Of a stretch of DNA of 64,000 nucleotides, positions 13,366-26,262 are shown in pieces. The notes below the pieces were generated by a model. It made no database searches and was not told where the DNA came from. It saw only the letters and a list, made by a program, of their open reading frames with translations. This DNA comes from Tetrahymena thermophila SB210 (taxonomy: Eukaryota; Ciliophora; Oligohymenophorea; Hymenostomatida; Tetrahymenidae), in the NCBI RefSeq assembly GCF_000189635.1, contig NW_002476454.1:310001-374000 (forward strand). The letters are read 5' to 3'. Position numbers and translations under genes: made by a program. Within the stretch, counting starts at the first letter, position 1. Each line of letters begins with the position of its first letter.

Positions 13366-14099
13366 AAATAAAAAATATAAATGCATATTTATATGTGTAG
13401 GCTATTTAATCTTCTCAACCTTCTCTCTAATTAACTAATAAAATAATTATTTAAATAACTAAATCTGTTCTTATATAATTCAAATAAGTGTATTTATTTA
13501 TTTTAGTATGAGTGTGTATATATATTTATATATAATTTATTTTTGTTTTTCAAAATATTCAAAAGCATGCTTATTTAATTTATTGGTTAAACTTTATGTT
13601 TTATTCCTAACATTTTCAATAGAATACTTGCAGAATGAAATTAAATCAATTATTACCAAATATGATGAAATCTCAAAAAATATTTCCAAGCCATCTTTTC
13701 TTTACATAAAATCGATCGATCTTGTAAAACTTTACTTTATTTTTAATAATGAAAATACTTTTTTTGAAATAATTTCAAATAATTCCAATTAATTTAATTT
13801 AAAAAATTTCTTATTATTTTTCATACTTGTCTAAATATTAAAATAAAATCAATATTAATTTTTGAAATTTTGATTAAAATTTATCAACAAGGTATAGTGT
13901 TTGTTTTTTTAAATTTGTATTTATTAGGATAGTATTTAAAATATATATCTTAGAAATATAAAATCCAAATTCAAACGAACAGAAAATGGCAGTAAAATAT
14001 ACAAAATTAAAATTGTTTATTTTGATTTGTTAAGCATTTTGAAATATCAAAATTCAATTGAAGCTCGACAAAAATAAAAATATCATTTTTTTCAATATT
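13366..14099. other. Convergent intergenic region
   Basis: 734 bp between the convergent 3' ends of MTO1 and proline dehydrogenase. A 94-codon plus-strand frame at 13508-13792 is present but has no family signature. I treat it as untranslated sequence. Confidence 0.5.
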
Positions 14100-16658
14100 T
14101 CAATAGTAAAAAGGAGTTCTTCTTTTTACTTCATCCTTAAGCAGGTTGTATTAGAATTCAACACTGCTTAAGACTTGGAATGATTCCTAAGCTCTTCTTA
14201 TTAAGTAGGGAATCATGATGTGGGTTTCACCAAAAGGTATATATTTATATACGGAGTATCCCTTTTAGAGAATTAAATATTAATATTTAAAATTAAAAAA
14301 GCTATGTAATTTACTTCGTCAACAAGACTGTAAGTTAAATGGTCTGCTAATCCTAAAAGTTAAGAGAAATAGACTTGTTATGAATTATTGGGAATACCCT
14401 TAGACTTCATATATTATTTCATTTTTACAATTGTATCTTTGTTATGACTTCCAATAAGAAGTTCTGATCCAGGTAAAAGGTTATCTACAAGGAACTTTAA
14501 ATTAGATTCAATCATTTCAGTTGTTTTATCTAAACCATCACAAATTGGGTTTTCAATTCCTTTTTCTTTAGCAATTCTAGTTTCTTCATTGATGTATGCA
14601 CCTCTAACCATCTTAACTCCAAAAGGTATGTTTAATTCTTTGCATTTAGCAATTTCATAAGCAATTCTTTTTGAGCTAGACTTTAAGTAGTTTTAGAATG
14701 TGGTGTAAACAATAGGAGCTTCAACGTTGTATTTAATCTTTTAATTCAAAACTTTTGTTAATTGCTACTTAATAATAAAAATTTACCTAATATTATTCCA
14801 AGAAACTATCAATAGCTCTCTAAATGAAAGATTGTTCAGCATCAACTAAAACTCTAGTCTTATATTTATATAAATATTATTAACACAGGTATATTTAAAT
14901 TATTAAAAGCAATAATTTAATATTTAAAAATTTTTTCAATCGACTACCTTGTTTCTAAAAGCTGCATCAAAAACAAGTTCCATTCTTCTCAAAAAGTTTT
15001 CTGCCTTGCTAATTTCATGTTGATCGAGTTTTGTTAAATATTTAGAAATCTTAAGCTAATTCTTTTCAGATTAAATGTAGTAAGGATGAACTCTAATTCT
15101 CCAAATTAATTATCTAATTTAAGTATCTTAAAGAGACTTTCCATCTTAAATTTCTAAAACTGTTTTGATAAATTCCTAAGTATCGCTTTCTTCAATGTGA
15201 TAACCCTTTGCAACTAAAGCTTAGTGCAACTTTTAATAAAGAAAAAAAACATATAAATAAGAATTATATATTAGCGATCAAATTAATTTACTTCTTAGCC
15301 AGTAATGAAACCTTTTTTAGTTTTATCAATCTATTCATATAAACTATCGATTTCTTCTCCATAAATGTTTATTTTTTTCAAAACTTCCATATTAATTAAA
15401 CCAGAAATTTTCATTGAAACTTTGTGTCTGTTAATATTATCGCCAACATTAACTGTTTTTTCAAATACTTTAACACTTTTGTCCATGAACTATTTAGTTA
15501 TTTTAAAGAGATAAATTAATAAATTTTAATTAAAAAAAATAGATAGATAATAAATCAATAGAACAATAGAACGATTCAGCAATTTAATAGAGTTGTAATA
15601 AAGAAATTTTTTATGGTAAAAATTGCGTAATATCAATCTGATTAAATTAAATAATAATAGATAAAGAAATAAAGTATTACGAATTCATTTTGATCTTCTT
15701 CAAGTGCTTCACAACAGTAATCAACAATAACTGGAACATCTTTTATAAATAAAAAAATTAAAATTTGATTTATTAAATAATCATATTTGTATTTGCTAGG
15801 CTTATAATTTGATGGAAAAATTGCAAAATAAATAGCCTTAACTTTTTACTGGTATAATTTAGAAATTTCTTATTTGTCAGAATAGAAATATAAAGTCTGA
15901 CTTTAAATTAATAGTACACCTCTAATTTGATATTTACATTATTCAATTACTTAAATTTACTTGTTTATGTGAAATTCAAAAATAAATGATATTGAAATTT
16001 TCTTTTATTATTATATGTACTACTTATTATATTAGGATATACTTAAAGCTATTATTTCTTGCTTAAAGTAGTACTTCAAAAATATGAAATTTAAAGGCTT
16101 AAATATAAATGAATAAATAAATATATTTTTTTGTTTATTACTTCTGCTTTCAAGCTTTTTAGCAAAGCTCATAATTTCTTCGATATTTGAACCTCCAGTA
16201 AAAACTCTGCCCATTGTATTTTTAATAATAATTTCAGTAATTCTATGACCCAAAACCTTGCAAGATATTTTGTAAAGGCGATCTGCATTATTGACAAAAA
16301 CTGAATAATGAAGCAATTTGTTGATCATAAAAAGATTAACCAATTCAAGGGCGGTTTTTTCCTTGTAAATTCTAAGACTTTTAAAGTATTCTAACTCCTC
16401 ATCTGAAACAAATTTCTATTGCTCGGGTCGAGGTGAGCTCTCACTAGGCTAAGACTAAGTGGGTTTTACTGAAATAGTTGAGCGATCTTCTTATTTGGCA
16501 TCTTATTATGCAGATTCTGGTGCTTTGGTGCTTTGGAAAAATTTGCCCTTATAGCTCAATTACTATGTTGAGCTAAGATTGGCAATTTGGAAAATATTTT
16601 GGCTTCTTCTTGCAGCTAAAGAGCATCTAGCTAACCTATTTAAGTTGTTAAGTATCAT
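14100..16658 (-). CDS. PRODH: Proline dehydrogenase, mitochondrial
   Basis: Seven exons: 16658-16142, 15739-15681, 15489-15292, 15229-14948, 14858-14787, 14737-14315 and 14261-14100, giving 570 aa. It oxidises proline to pyrroline-5-carboxylate with FAD at the mitochondrial inner membrane, the first step of proline catabolism. The N-terminus, MILNNLNRLARCSLAARRSQ, is a typical import presequence. Family blocks seen are VIVDYCCEALEED, RVLVDAEQ (VDAEQ at 357-361), APIVYTTFQNYLK, KMVRGAY at 418-424, GSHNKDT, VYFSQLLGLADHL, YKYIPFG at 522-528 and YLIRRAQE at 536-543. The last of these carries the Arg pair that binds the substrate carboxylate. Intron 1 is long for this window (402 nt). The 49-nt intron 14786-14738 was chosen over 19-22 nt alternatives because it gives exactly the spacing of human PRODH. 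Confidence 0.93.
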
Positions 16659-18251
16659 ATTGGTTAAAGAGAGAAAGGTAAGTTAAGTTTAATAAATTTT
16701 GTATCAGAATTATTGATTTAATTTGATAAATAATTTATATTTTTTTCTGCATTTCAAGAAAAATTAAGTGAGCTGATAATATTTCGTGATAATATCTTTT
16801 TTTTTATTCAATTTTAAGTCAGAGATGACTCTATATTATTAAAATTTAAGCCTTTAAGATATTACTTACTTTTAGGAAGTGTTAATTTTATAGTATATAA
16901 CTAAGATCAGCTCACCATTAAAACTTTTTTTTTTACATTTAGCAATCTGCACTTTTGCTAGTAGAAAAATTAAAACTATTAAATATCTAGTTATTTACTA
17001 TGATAGCAACTCAAGCTTATAAATATAAATCAAAAACGAATAGTTTGATAATTCATATATTTGGTTTACTTAATTGGAATAACATATTTATCACCAAATA
17101 AATTTTAGCTTTGTGAAACGACAAAATAAAAAACAGAATCTAAGTTAGGATTTTAGCAATATTTACATACAAAGCAACAAATTGGTAATACTAAATACGT
17201 CATTTTTCAAACTATTATTTAAACAATTTTATATAATTTACTTTTAATAGTACTAAATAACCTTAAGAAGGCACATGTCTAAATCTTATAGAACTATATT
17301 AAACTTGTCAGAATATCACTTGTATATACTTGTTAGCTAAGATTTAGCCATAAGCTATTTAATACTTTTTTTCAAAATAAATTTAAAATACTTTTGTATC
17401 ATTATTATTTTTGCTTTAAATGTTAATTTTGAGCCTAATGTATTTTAGCTTGTAAATTTTATGATCAGCTTAAAATAATGTATATCCTATACTTTTATTT
17501 ATATACTCTCATTAGGTTTTCATTTTTTTAAATTGAATTTTAATATCTAACACATTAAGTTACTAGAAGTTAATGTATATGTAATGTAATATGAATAATG
17601 TTAATTTAAAATGAAATTAATGATTTTTAATCATAAATATTTATTGATTAATAATTATAAATTTAATAATATTTATGTTTAATAGATAGTTTTTAAAATC
17701 TTTCTTTTATAATTAGTAGAAGAAAATTACACATAAAAATATAAAAATCTATTCAATTAAAAAATCATCAGAACCTAAAATCTTGATAAAATAAACAAAT
17801 TTAAGTTGAGCATCACTTATTTTTATTTATTCAGCTATTTTCTAAAATATTATAATACTTTTTCATTCATTTCTTTATCTTTCAAATTAACTCTCATAAA
17901 AAAAAGTAATTAAAACAAAAGTTTATTTAAAAATATTTTCTTTCAATCAAATCATAAAAAAATATTTTTTATAAATTAAAAATAGCTTGTTCATATTATT
18001 TATTAGATGCTTTTAAAGATAAAAATTAAATTGATTTGTATTATTTAAAATAAGCAAATATTTCTTCATTAAGTTTAGTAAATATTTTTAGTGCAATCTT
18101 CAGTAAGCAATACTTTAAAAAAGCTAATTCATTTATTTTTAAAAAGCGAAATGTATATAATTTTTAATAATACTCTATACTCAACATTCTAAAAAATAAA
18201 TATTTTTAAAGGATTAATAACTAGAATTAAAAAGTGATTATTTTTAGTGAC
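16659..18251. other. Intergenic region, possibly with an unresolved small gene
   Basis: 1.6 kb of AT-rich DNA. On the minus strand, frames at about 18187-17900 and 17860-17740 encode plausible-looking peptides such as AQLKFVYFIKILGSDDFLIE. I could not join them with acceptable splice sites, nor recognise a family, so no gene is called. Confidence 0.4.
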
Positions 18252-18667
18252 TCATTCATTTAGACTGTATAATTTATTAGCTAAGTTATCTATATTTGCT
18301 TTCAAGTTTTCATTTAATTTATCTTATTTTATAAAATGAAAAATATTTAAATAATTTTAAATTTACTTGAATTTATAAACATACCTGCTTCATCCTTAGA
18401 GCTTAAGTAGTGCTATAAAGCAATTTTTCTTTCTTGCTATAATTTTTCAGTTTTTTATTCTATCTCTTCTTCTGTGTATGTATCAATTTGCTTAAGATTG
18501 TTAATATCATTTTGCATTTCTTATGCTAATTATGAAAGAAAGCGTGCTTAATTTTCAACATAATTCATATCTAAATCTTAGGGAGGGTTTTGAACTAGAT
18601 TAAATGCATTCTAAAAGTCTCTTAAAAATGTCTTCATAGTTTATTCTAATTAAACAACCTAATTCAT
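18252..18667 (-). CDS. Mediator subunit 21 (Med21/Srb7)-like protein
   Basis: Two exons, 18667-18385 and 18322-18252 with a 62-nt intron, giving 117 aa. The protein is almost all helix. An N-terminal part reads MNQVVQLEQTMKTFLRDF, then AFNLVQNPP, then a middle block FLSQLAQEMQNDINNLKQI. A long Glu/Lys/Gln coiled coil runs to the end (DKLNENLKANIDNLANKLYS). Size and pattern match Med21: a short N-terminal helix on a target of about 120-140 aa, a Pro-containing linker, an LxxxLxxxxxDIxxL block, then a C-terminal coiled coil that pairs with Med7 in the Mediator middle module. No catalytic motif exists to confirm it. Another small coiled-coil subunit (Med9-like, prefoldin-like) is possible. Confidence 0.55.
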
Positions 18668-19686
18668 TTTAGCAAAATCTATGAAAATAAATACTAAATT
18701 AGCTATATCTTTCGTAAATCGTTCTAAATAAATTAAATATATTGCTTGCTACAATATTTTAGCCGCTTTTGTTATAAATAATCTAAAAAATATTATTTTT
18801 GATAATTTTATAAAATATTTCAATTCAAGCAAATAAAATCTATTTAATAATGTTTATTTATGAAAAAAGAAATCTTAATAAAAATGAAATGTTATTTGAA
18901 AATAATAGCAAAATATTATTTATCATTATTTATTTGGTTTATCTTTTTTAAATTATTAAAATATTAATTTTAAAACATAAAAAATAATTTTGAGTCAAAT
19001 TCATTTTAGATGAATTCATAATTATTTAACTTTTAACGATTCTTTAGAAATTTAATATTTTCATAAAATAATGCCATTAAATTATGAAATAAAAAAAAAA
19101 TTCAAATGGTAATAACTTTTACATTTTTCTAAATGGAAATTGCCAAGAGAATTTTTAAATATTTTAAAATAAGGTGAGAATTTATTTAATATAACTCAAA
19201 ATAATAATAAATATTTTTTAATAATTAAAAAAAAATAAAATCAACTAAAGTAGGTTTTTGTATTAAAAAATATCAACGGATATTTTCATATATTTATTTA
19301 AATTATTATCTTAATATTTAATGAGTCTGATTTAAATTCATAGAATTGAAAGCAATTGATTGCTTGATAAAAAATTCTTTATGTATTGGATAACGCAGAA
19401 TTTTTATGATTTATTAAAAATTAATTATTTTTAATTGTTTGTTACTTTAAAAGATAATCAAATTACTAGCGAAACTTCAGATTTATAGAATTCAAATAGC
19501 ATATTTATTTTTAATATTTTGCTTTCAACTAGATTTTTTATTTACTAGACTCTAAAAGCTTTCATTTTAAATAATAAGGTAATACAAGCTCTTACTTCTT
19601 TTTATTTCAATATAAATAGTATTTGAAAATATTTTGTTATTTTTAGAAAGAATCAAAGAATATTTACTGAAATTAATCTTAGAGAT
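18668..19686. other. Divergent intergenic region
   Basis: 1.0 kb between the Med21-like and kinesin starts, transcribed in opposite directions. Homopolymeric A and T runs only. Confidence 0.5.
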
Positions 19687-22600
19687 ATGGAAAATATTCA
19701 TGTATCCTTGAGACTTAGACCTTTAAATGATAAGGAATTAAGGTAAAACGAGAAGATAGCATGGGAGGTGATAGATTAAAATACTGTATAAGTAGTAAAT
19801 GATAATATAGTAAATTAAACAAGTAGAAATGTTATATAAAATGCTCTCACATTTAATAAGCAACCATCTTTTCATTATGATAGATGTTTTGCAGAAAATA
19901 TTAGTAACAAATAAGTCTATGAAAATAGTGTTTAAGGCATATTAAAATCTAGCTTAAACGGAGTAAATGGTACTATTTTTATGTATGGATAGAGTGGTAG
20001 TGGAAAAACATACACGATGATGGGTTATGAAAAAAAGTAAAATTCTTAATAGAGTGCATCTAATTAAGGCGCTTCATAAAATCCATAACTCTCTATCTTT
20101 AACTATTAATCGAATCAATCAAACTTAACTTAATAGCGTAAAAGAAATAGTTCTTCAAATTCTCATTAACAAAACTCATATAGCCCATTAACAAAAAATA
20201 ACAACTACCTTTACTCAAATTAGATGTAAGATATTGATGATATTGATTTTGATAAGATAAAATCAAACACTCCAGATGATAATAAAGGTATTCTTATGCT
20301 GGCTTTATATGATTTATTTGACACTATTAAAAAAGTAATATTTTTAAATTTGTTAATTACTAAAATTTTTCTGTTGAAATTTTCAAAAAATCAAGAAAAA
20401 ATAACAAACAACTTATTTCTTTAACCATTAATAAAATGATTTATAAAATAAATATGAAATATCAAATTAAAAATTTTTTAATCAATGAATAAAAAAATAT
20501 TTTTATTATTCTATTTAATAAATAATTCATTCTAATGTTAAACTAATATTCAAATTTTTTTATTATTTTTATTTATTTGTTTATTTTAAAAAATTAAAGG
20601 ATGAAGATAAAACTTATGTAGTCAGATGTAGTTATGTTGAAATTTATAATGATTAAATTTATGATTTACTAAATCCTGTTAATAAATTAAATGAAATTTT
20701 ATAAGTTGGTATGAATTAGAATAAAGAATTTTACATTAAAGGAGTTACTTAAGAAAGTGTAAGTACTCTTGAAGAGGCTTATGAAGTTTTGAAAAGAGGT
20801 GAAACAAATAAGCATTATGCTTAAACTACCATGAATCACCACTCTTCAAGATCACATAGCATTTTTAAGCTTTATGTATAGAGCATAAGTAGTGTTTTGC
20901 TGAAAAGCTGTCTCCCTAAAAGGTCATAAAATAACATTGCATAAAGAAACGTTAATAACCAAGAACTTTTAGAGAAGCTAAACGAACATGACTCTACTTT
21001 AATTAGTACTTCAGAATTAAACTTTATCGATTTAGCAGGGAGTGAAAAAGTTTCTAATCACTCTAACTTAGAAGAAATTCTCTTAAACTCTGGCTCAAAA
21101 AATTAGTCTTCTTCAAATGCTAGAGATCTTTCTCCTCAAGATTTAATCAAAGATAGAGTTAAAGAAGGACAATTTATAAATAAGTCCTTGTTTTTCTTAA
21201 CTTAAGTTATATCATAAATAGCAGAAGGAAAACCTCTAACTCACATACCTTACAGAAATTCTCCCTTAACCAAGATTTTAAAGTAAAAAATTTAATAAAC
21301 TCAATAAATCACAAATATATTAATATGAAAATAGGAGTTCGTTAGGAGGTAATTCTAGGACTATGATAATTTTATGTATAAACCCATCTTAAAGCTAATT
21401 TGAGCAAAGTTATTCTACAATTAGGTTTGGACTTAATGCGAAAAAAATAGAAAACAAAGTATTATTTCCAAGTTCTTGCTTATTCTAATAAATATTTTAA
21501 TTAATTAGGTTAGAGTTAATATTCAGGCTAAAAATAATGAAGAAGCCCTCCAATTACTAATTTTAGATTATGAAAAAAAAATGAGAGTAAAAAGAATTAT
21601 TTTTTTTTATTTTCGGATTTATTTAAAAGTAATTATTTTATGAAAAAGGAACTAGAGCAATAAAGGAATGAAGAGAGAACTAGGAATGCAGACTTAATTA
21701 AAAAGTTAAACGAGTTGGCTAACTAAAATTCATAAATTTAGTAAAAGTTAATGAATTCAAACAGGAAAAATATTGAATTGAGCTTAACTAGAACAAGTAA
21801 TTTTGAAGGAATATGTTAAAACTGTTAGAAGAGCAATTAAAATAGTGGCGTTAAAATTGATAAATAAAAAGTATCTCAAAAAAGAGAAAGCAGTCATTAG
21901 AAATAAAAGTGGTTAAGCGAAAAGTAGAAAGAGCTTAATAACCAATCTAGTCTGCACTGTGATTATGTTGGGTTACTTTTTCCAACTTAAAATAATATTA
22001 CTGTGAGCGATGTCTGCCCTCTAGTTAAGAGAAATTGGTAGGATTTAGTATTTGACTATGAAGGTAGATATGCTTTTCATTAATATCAGCAGCGAAATAA
22101 ATAGTTTGCAGCTTACCTAAAAATGTGGGATAAAGTTAACATCAACATAGAAAAAGTTATTGAGCATCACTTGAGAATCTATGATTGCGCTTAAAAAATG
22201 AGAGATACTCTTAGGAATTATGAAGGATCACTTGAGAACGTTTTTCAAAAGTTGAAATCTTAAACCATGAATATTTAAAACCAATCATTTTAAACATAAG
22301 GAGGCAACTTAGCTTCATTTATAGTGGATTTAGAATAAATTACTTTAGATGAGCTCTAAAACCTTGAAAAGACATTAATTAAAGCTTTCGAATAGGTATT
22401 ATAAGAAAAATATAAAAGAAGCATAAAAAGTAATTTAGAATAGAATTTTAAATAAAATGCTCTCTCTACTTTTGAAAAGCAAAAATTTACAAATCTATTA
22501 TAAAGTGAAAATAACTTCATCATAATCAATTACCCAGAATCTGAAAAAAATAAAAAACTAAATGATTCTAAAACAAATAAAAATTCTTCAGCATAAGAAG

Positions 22601-25062
22601 AGTAAATATGTTCATAACTGGATACAAGCATTGATGATATTAAAAGATATCTTAAAGAAAATGAAGGACCTAAAGGTTTAATTTAGTATATTTAAAATTC
22701 TCATGAATAAGAAAGAGAGTTCATCAAGCAACTATTTTATCGATAAGTAGATGTATTATTTCTATCTGGAGCAAGCCAAATAGATTGGACAGAAGCTGAT
22801 TTTAAACACCTAAAATGTATTATAAATAAGTCAACATACTCTCACTTGAATATTTTTAATTAACCTTCGTCTGAAAGTGATGCAAACTAACCTAACAAAA
22901 AATCTGCTTTTCTTACCCCAAAAGTTAATAAATTTGGAATCAATCACTAAAAAATAAATGAATGTGAGGATGAGGTGGAGAAAAAAGACTAACTTAGTTT
23001 TGATGATGAATAGATAAATTTGAAAAAAACTAAACCCTAGCTTGGTTATTTTTCTCAGTCTTAATAACAAAATCTATTCTTGACTAACAATAACTCTATC
23101 ATGACTGAGGAGAAATTATAGTATCATCAAAACCCGATACCTAAAGCACAAGAAGAAGAAATTCAGTAAAATTTCGAAAAATTATAAAATCAAAGCTGCC
23201 TATTTGATGGTTGCTCAACAATTTCAAATATTAATTCAAATTATACACCAAGTAATACTTCATTTAACCAAAATGTAATAGGATCTTAGAGGTTTATGAA
23301 TACTTTAACAAATTAATAAAATAATAACGGAACCATGAACGTTTTACAAAGTAATGCTCCGAGCAATAGTAATAATAACAGTAACCTCAACTTTACTAAT
23401 TTTAACTTGCCCATTTAAAACAATACTAATTTACCAAACTAAAGTTCAATAAATATTTAATAATCTCCATTAATAGTGAATTTTTTATCTCACTAAGCAT
23501 TTTAAAAGTAAAGCAAGTAGATAGATAGTTCTTCAAAGCTTTAATTATAAAACTTACCACAGAGCAATTAAACCTCAAACTTTGTAAGTGCACTTCAAGA
23601 TAATTAATAGCAAGGGTAAAAATAAAATTATTTCATGGCACAAAATATTGATGAGTACAGTGAAAAAAACCCACTTAACTCTCTTAAACAAAATACTAGT
23701 TCAATTCCAGATTCAATAAATAGCTTAAATATTAACATGATAGAGAATTCTAAATAAAATAATTTATTAGAATACTCTACAAATAATTAAAATTATTTGC
23801 CAAAAATGCAAGTTAATATATCTAACCATTAAAGATCTCAGTCTTTTAATGAAGCTACATCGAATAATAAAAATAAATAAGACTCCTCATAAAAAAATGA
23901 TGATATTGGATCAAATATGTATTACATTGGTCATGCTTCCTCCAACAATTAAGCTCTAAAAATGGATGCATTTGATAAATTTGATAACTAAAACATCTAC
24001 CACAGAACCAGCAATGCAGCTGCTACTATTGATGCAAGCCCATTATTATAATAGAAAAGTTAAAACATTTAAGAAAGCTACTTAAAAGAAAAATTAACTC
24101 CAAATGTTTAATAGTAAAAAAATTTTGAAAGATTACCCTTAGATAGTATTAAAAATAATAGCATTTAATCATTTGAAAATTTATTGAAGTAATAAGAGGT
24201 AGCTTTAACAAATTAAGCCGACCTATTAACCTAGCAGTTTATAGGATCTTAGCACAAAAGAGCCTAATCAAATATTATTACAACAAAAGCAATTAATTTA
24301 AATTCTTAATCGTTTAATGTCGCACATATAAATAACACTAATTAGAAAATTAAAGGTGCAGAATCTCTTCAAAAAGATGAGAGCTCAGAATCTCTAAAAG
24401 ACTTTAAATAATAAGGTAGTATTTAACCTACAAAAAGCTTTTAAAAAATAATTGGAAATATTTCTAAGGGAAGTTCACTTTTACCTGATAATTCTAGTAA
24501 CAGAGAAAGCCAACTAAATAATAATAACAATGTTAATCCTTAATAAAAATATTCAATAAATTTAAGTGCTGTTCACAATTAATCAAGCAATACACATTCT
24601 TTCAATTAAAACTGTTAATCAGTAAATGTCACTCCTAAAAAATAAGGTTATAAATTGAATAATACAATAAGCATAGATATCATTTAGTTGCAGTCAAATT
24701 AACCTATACCGAGCAAGCCTTTTAACAATTATAACAAATAAATATAGAGTAACAATTATATGTCAAATAATTCTTCATTAATACAAGATAACTAATTGAG
24801 TTCTAATAGAAAGCAGTCAAGCTCTCTCCACAGCACTGCTACAAACATAGATAAAATAAATAAAAATCAGTACTATACAAATATGCCTTCATAGAATTAT
24901 TCTTTGAACAATAGCATGACAAGTAACTATCTAAGTGCAAATAATTCTTACAATACAGTTTCAAACTTAAATTAGATTAATAATAAAAATTGCATCTACT
25001 TTGATGAGAATAATTTATAGTAAATATCACAAAAGCCTTCTTCTCTATTAAACAAAAACTGA
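19687..25062 (+). CDS. Kinesin with N-terminal motor and very long Gln/Asn-rich tail
   Basis: Five exons: 19687-20334, 20600-21282, 21335-21458, 21509-21586 and 21649-25062, giving 1648 aa. The motor domain covers roughly residues 3-430. Its ATP P-loop is GQSGSGKT at 101-108, switch I is NHHSSRSHS at 295-303, switch II is DLAGSE at 360-365, and SPLTKILKSSLGGNS is the conserved block near its end. A Ser/Gln/Asn-rich insertion of about 70 residues follows the P-loop strand. The neck reads AKKIENKV, then a short coiled coil with LDYEKKMRELEQQRN. This layout recalls CENP-E-type (kinesin-7) motors, but I cannot assign a subfamily. From about residue 900 the tail is low-complexity Gln/Asn/Ser with no recognisable domain. 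It should move toward microtubule plus ends if the N-motor rule holds. Confidence 0.92.
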
Positions 25063-25524
25063 GATAAAAAATAATAAATTATAATAATAATAATGTGTAT
25101 ATATTATTTTTTTTAATTGTAATTATTTTTATTAAAGATGTGTTAACTTACTTATTTTTTTTTAATCACAGCAAAATAATGTAAAAATTCTAAAAAAATT
25201 ATATTTATACAAGTATTTTTTAAATTGTTTTGAATAAATAGTTTAATATCATCCAAATTCATTATCAATTTTATCACTAAATTTAAGGAGGTGTTAAATA
25301 TATAACATAATATTTTATAATTTAAATATTTATTCAAGTTTTTAATTAAGAATATGACAAATGAGGAAAAAGTCAAAATGTTTTCAAATTTAATTTTAAA
25401 GTTATAGTTGGCAAATAATAGTATTATATAATGTGAGAATAAGTGTAATAGATAAATATAATAAATGACTCACAATATTTGTATTGTATAATTTATTTTT
25501 TTTAAATAGCATATAAACAATAAT
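25063..25524. other. 3' flank of the kinesin gene
   Basis: AT-rich sequence with no coding frame of note, ending at the left terminus of the inverted-repeat element. Confidence 0.45.
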
Positions 25525-25951
25525 CAGGGCTGGAAAATGAACATAAAAATGTTCATGAATTTCACTAACATAATCTTTTTACAATCATGAATAAATATCA
25601 TGAACAAAATATTTTATGTTGAAGAAATTTTCATATTTAGCTTAAACCACAATAAATAGATAAAAAAAGACATTAATTTTTTTAAATAAAACTTTAAAAA
25701 ATATTCCTTCAAAGATTAATTAAAATAATTATTTAATATTTTATGTATTTTAATATTATTGTATTTATTTCATTTTTTTGGTCTGATTTAATTAAAATAT
25801 TTAAATAATCAAAAATTAAATTTCAAAATAATTGAAAATTTCTTCAATAGTTAACAAAAATAATTTGATATTTCATTATTTTTTCATGAAAAAATTTTAA
25901 AAATTAAAAAAGTTCATGAAATTTTTAATTTATTTTCATTTTCCAGCTCTG
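25525..25951. mobile_element. Non-autonomous DNA transposon-like element (MITE) with terminal inverted repeats
   Basis: A 427-bp element bounded by near-perfect inverted ends. The left end reads CAGGGCTGGAAAATGA and the right end, on the complementary strand, CAGAGCTGGAAAATGA (15 of 16 identical). Similarity continues inward with A-rich sequence and repeated TTCATGAA-type motifs on both sides. There is no coding capacity. Directly outside both ends is AATAAT, a possible 6-bp target duplication, although in such AT-rich DNA this may be chance. The CAG start and internal subterminal repeats recall hAT-type MITEs, which would give an 8-bp duplication that I do not see cleanly. It lies between two convergent 3' ends, where an insertion is tolerated. 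Confidence 0.65.
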
Positions 25952-26262
25952 AATAATTATTAATTTAATGTACTAAATATTTTTTTTGAAAGTTATTTAA
26001 TATGAATATGAGGAATATTTGTTTATAAAAACCTAAATGAAAAACGAATATTTGCTATTCTAATTCATTTTTTTAGAGCATATCTAAATAAACACCATTC
26101 CATCTAAAATATTTATTTAAAATTACAAATCTTTTTGTTTTTAATTAAATTATTATAACACCAAATAATAAACTATCATTTTTTTGTAATTTTTATATAT
26201 TAATTATAAATTTTAACCAAAATGAAATCATTTACATAATTTAAAATAAATTTTCATACTTA
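25952..26262. other. 3' flank of the EF-hand gene
   Basis: AT-rich, no feature seen. Confidence 0.45.

Noticed and set aside
13508-13792. 94-codon plus-strand frame after MTO1
   Set aside because: Hydrophobic, AT-driven composition, no motif, and located in the convergent 3' region. In a code with TGA as sole stop such frames are expected by chance.
14738-14786. A 19-22 nt micro-intron in proline dehydrogenase
   Set aside because: A 49-nt intron using the same donor and a later AG keeps frame and gives the exact family spacing, so no micro-intron is needed.
17740-18187. Minus-strand open frames downstream of the Med21-like gene
   Set aside because: Peptides look plausible but no GT...AG pair joins them in phase and no family is recognised.
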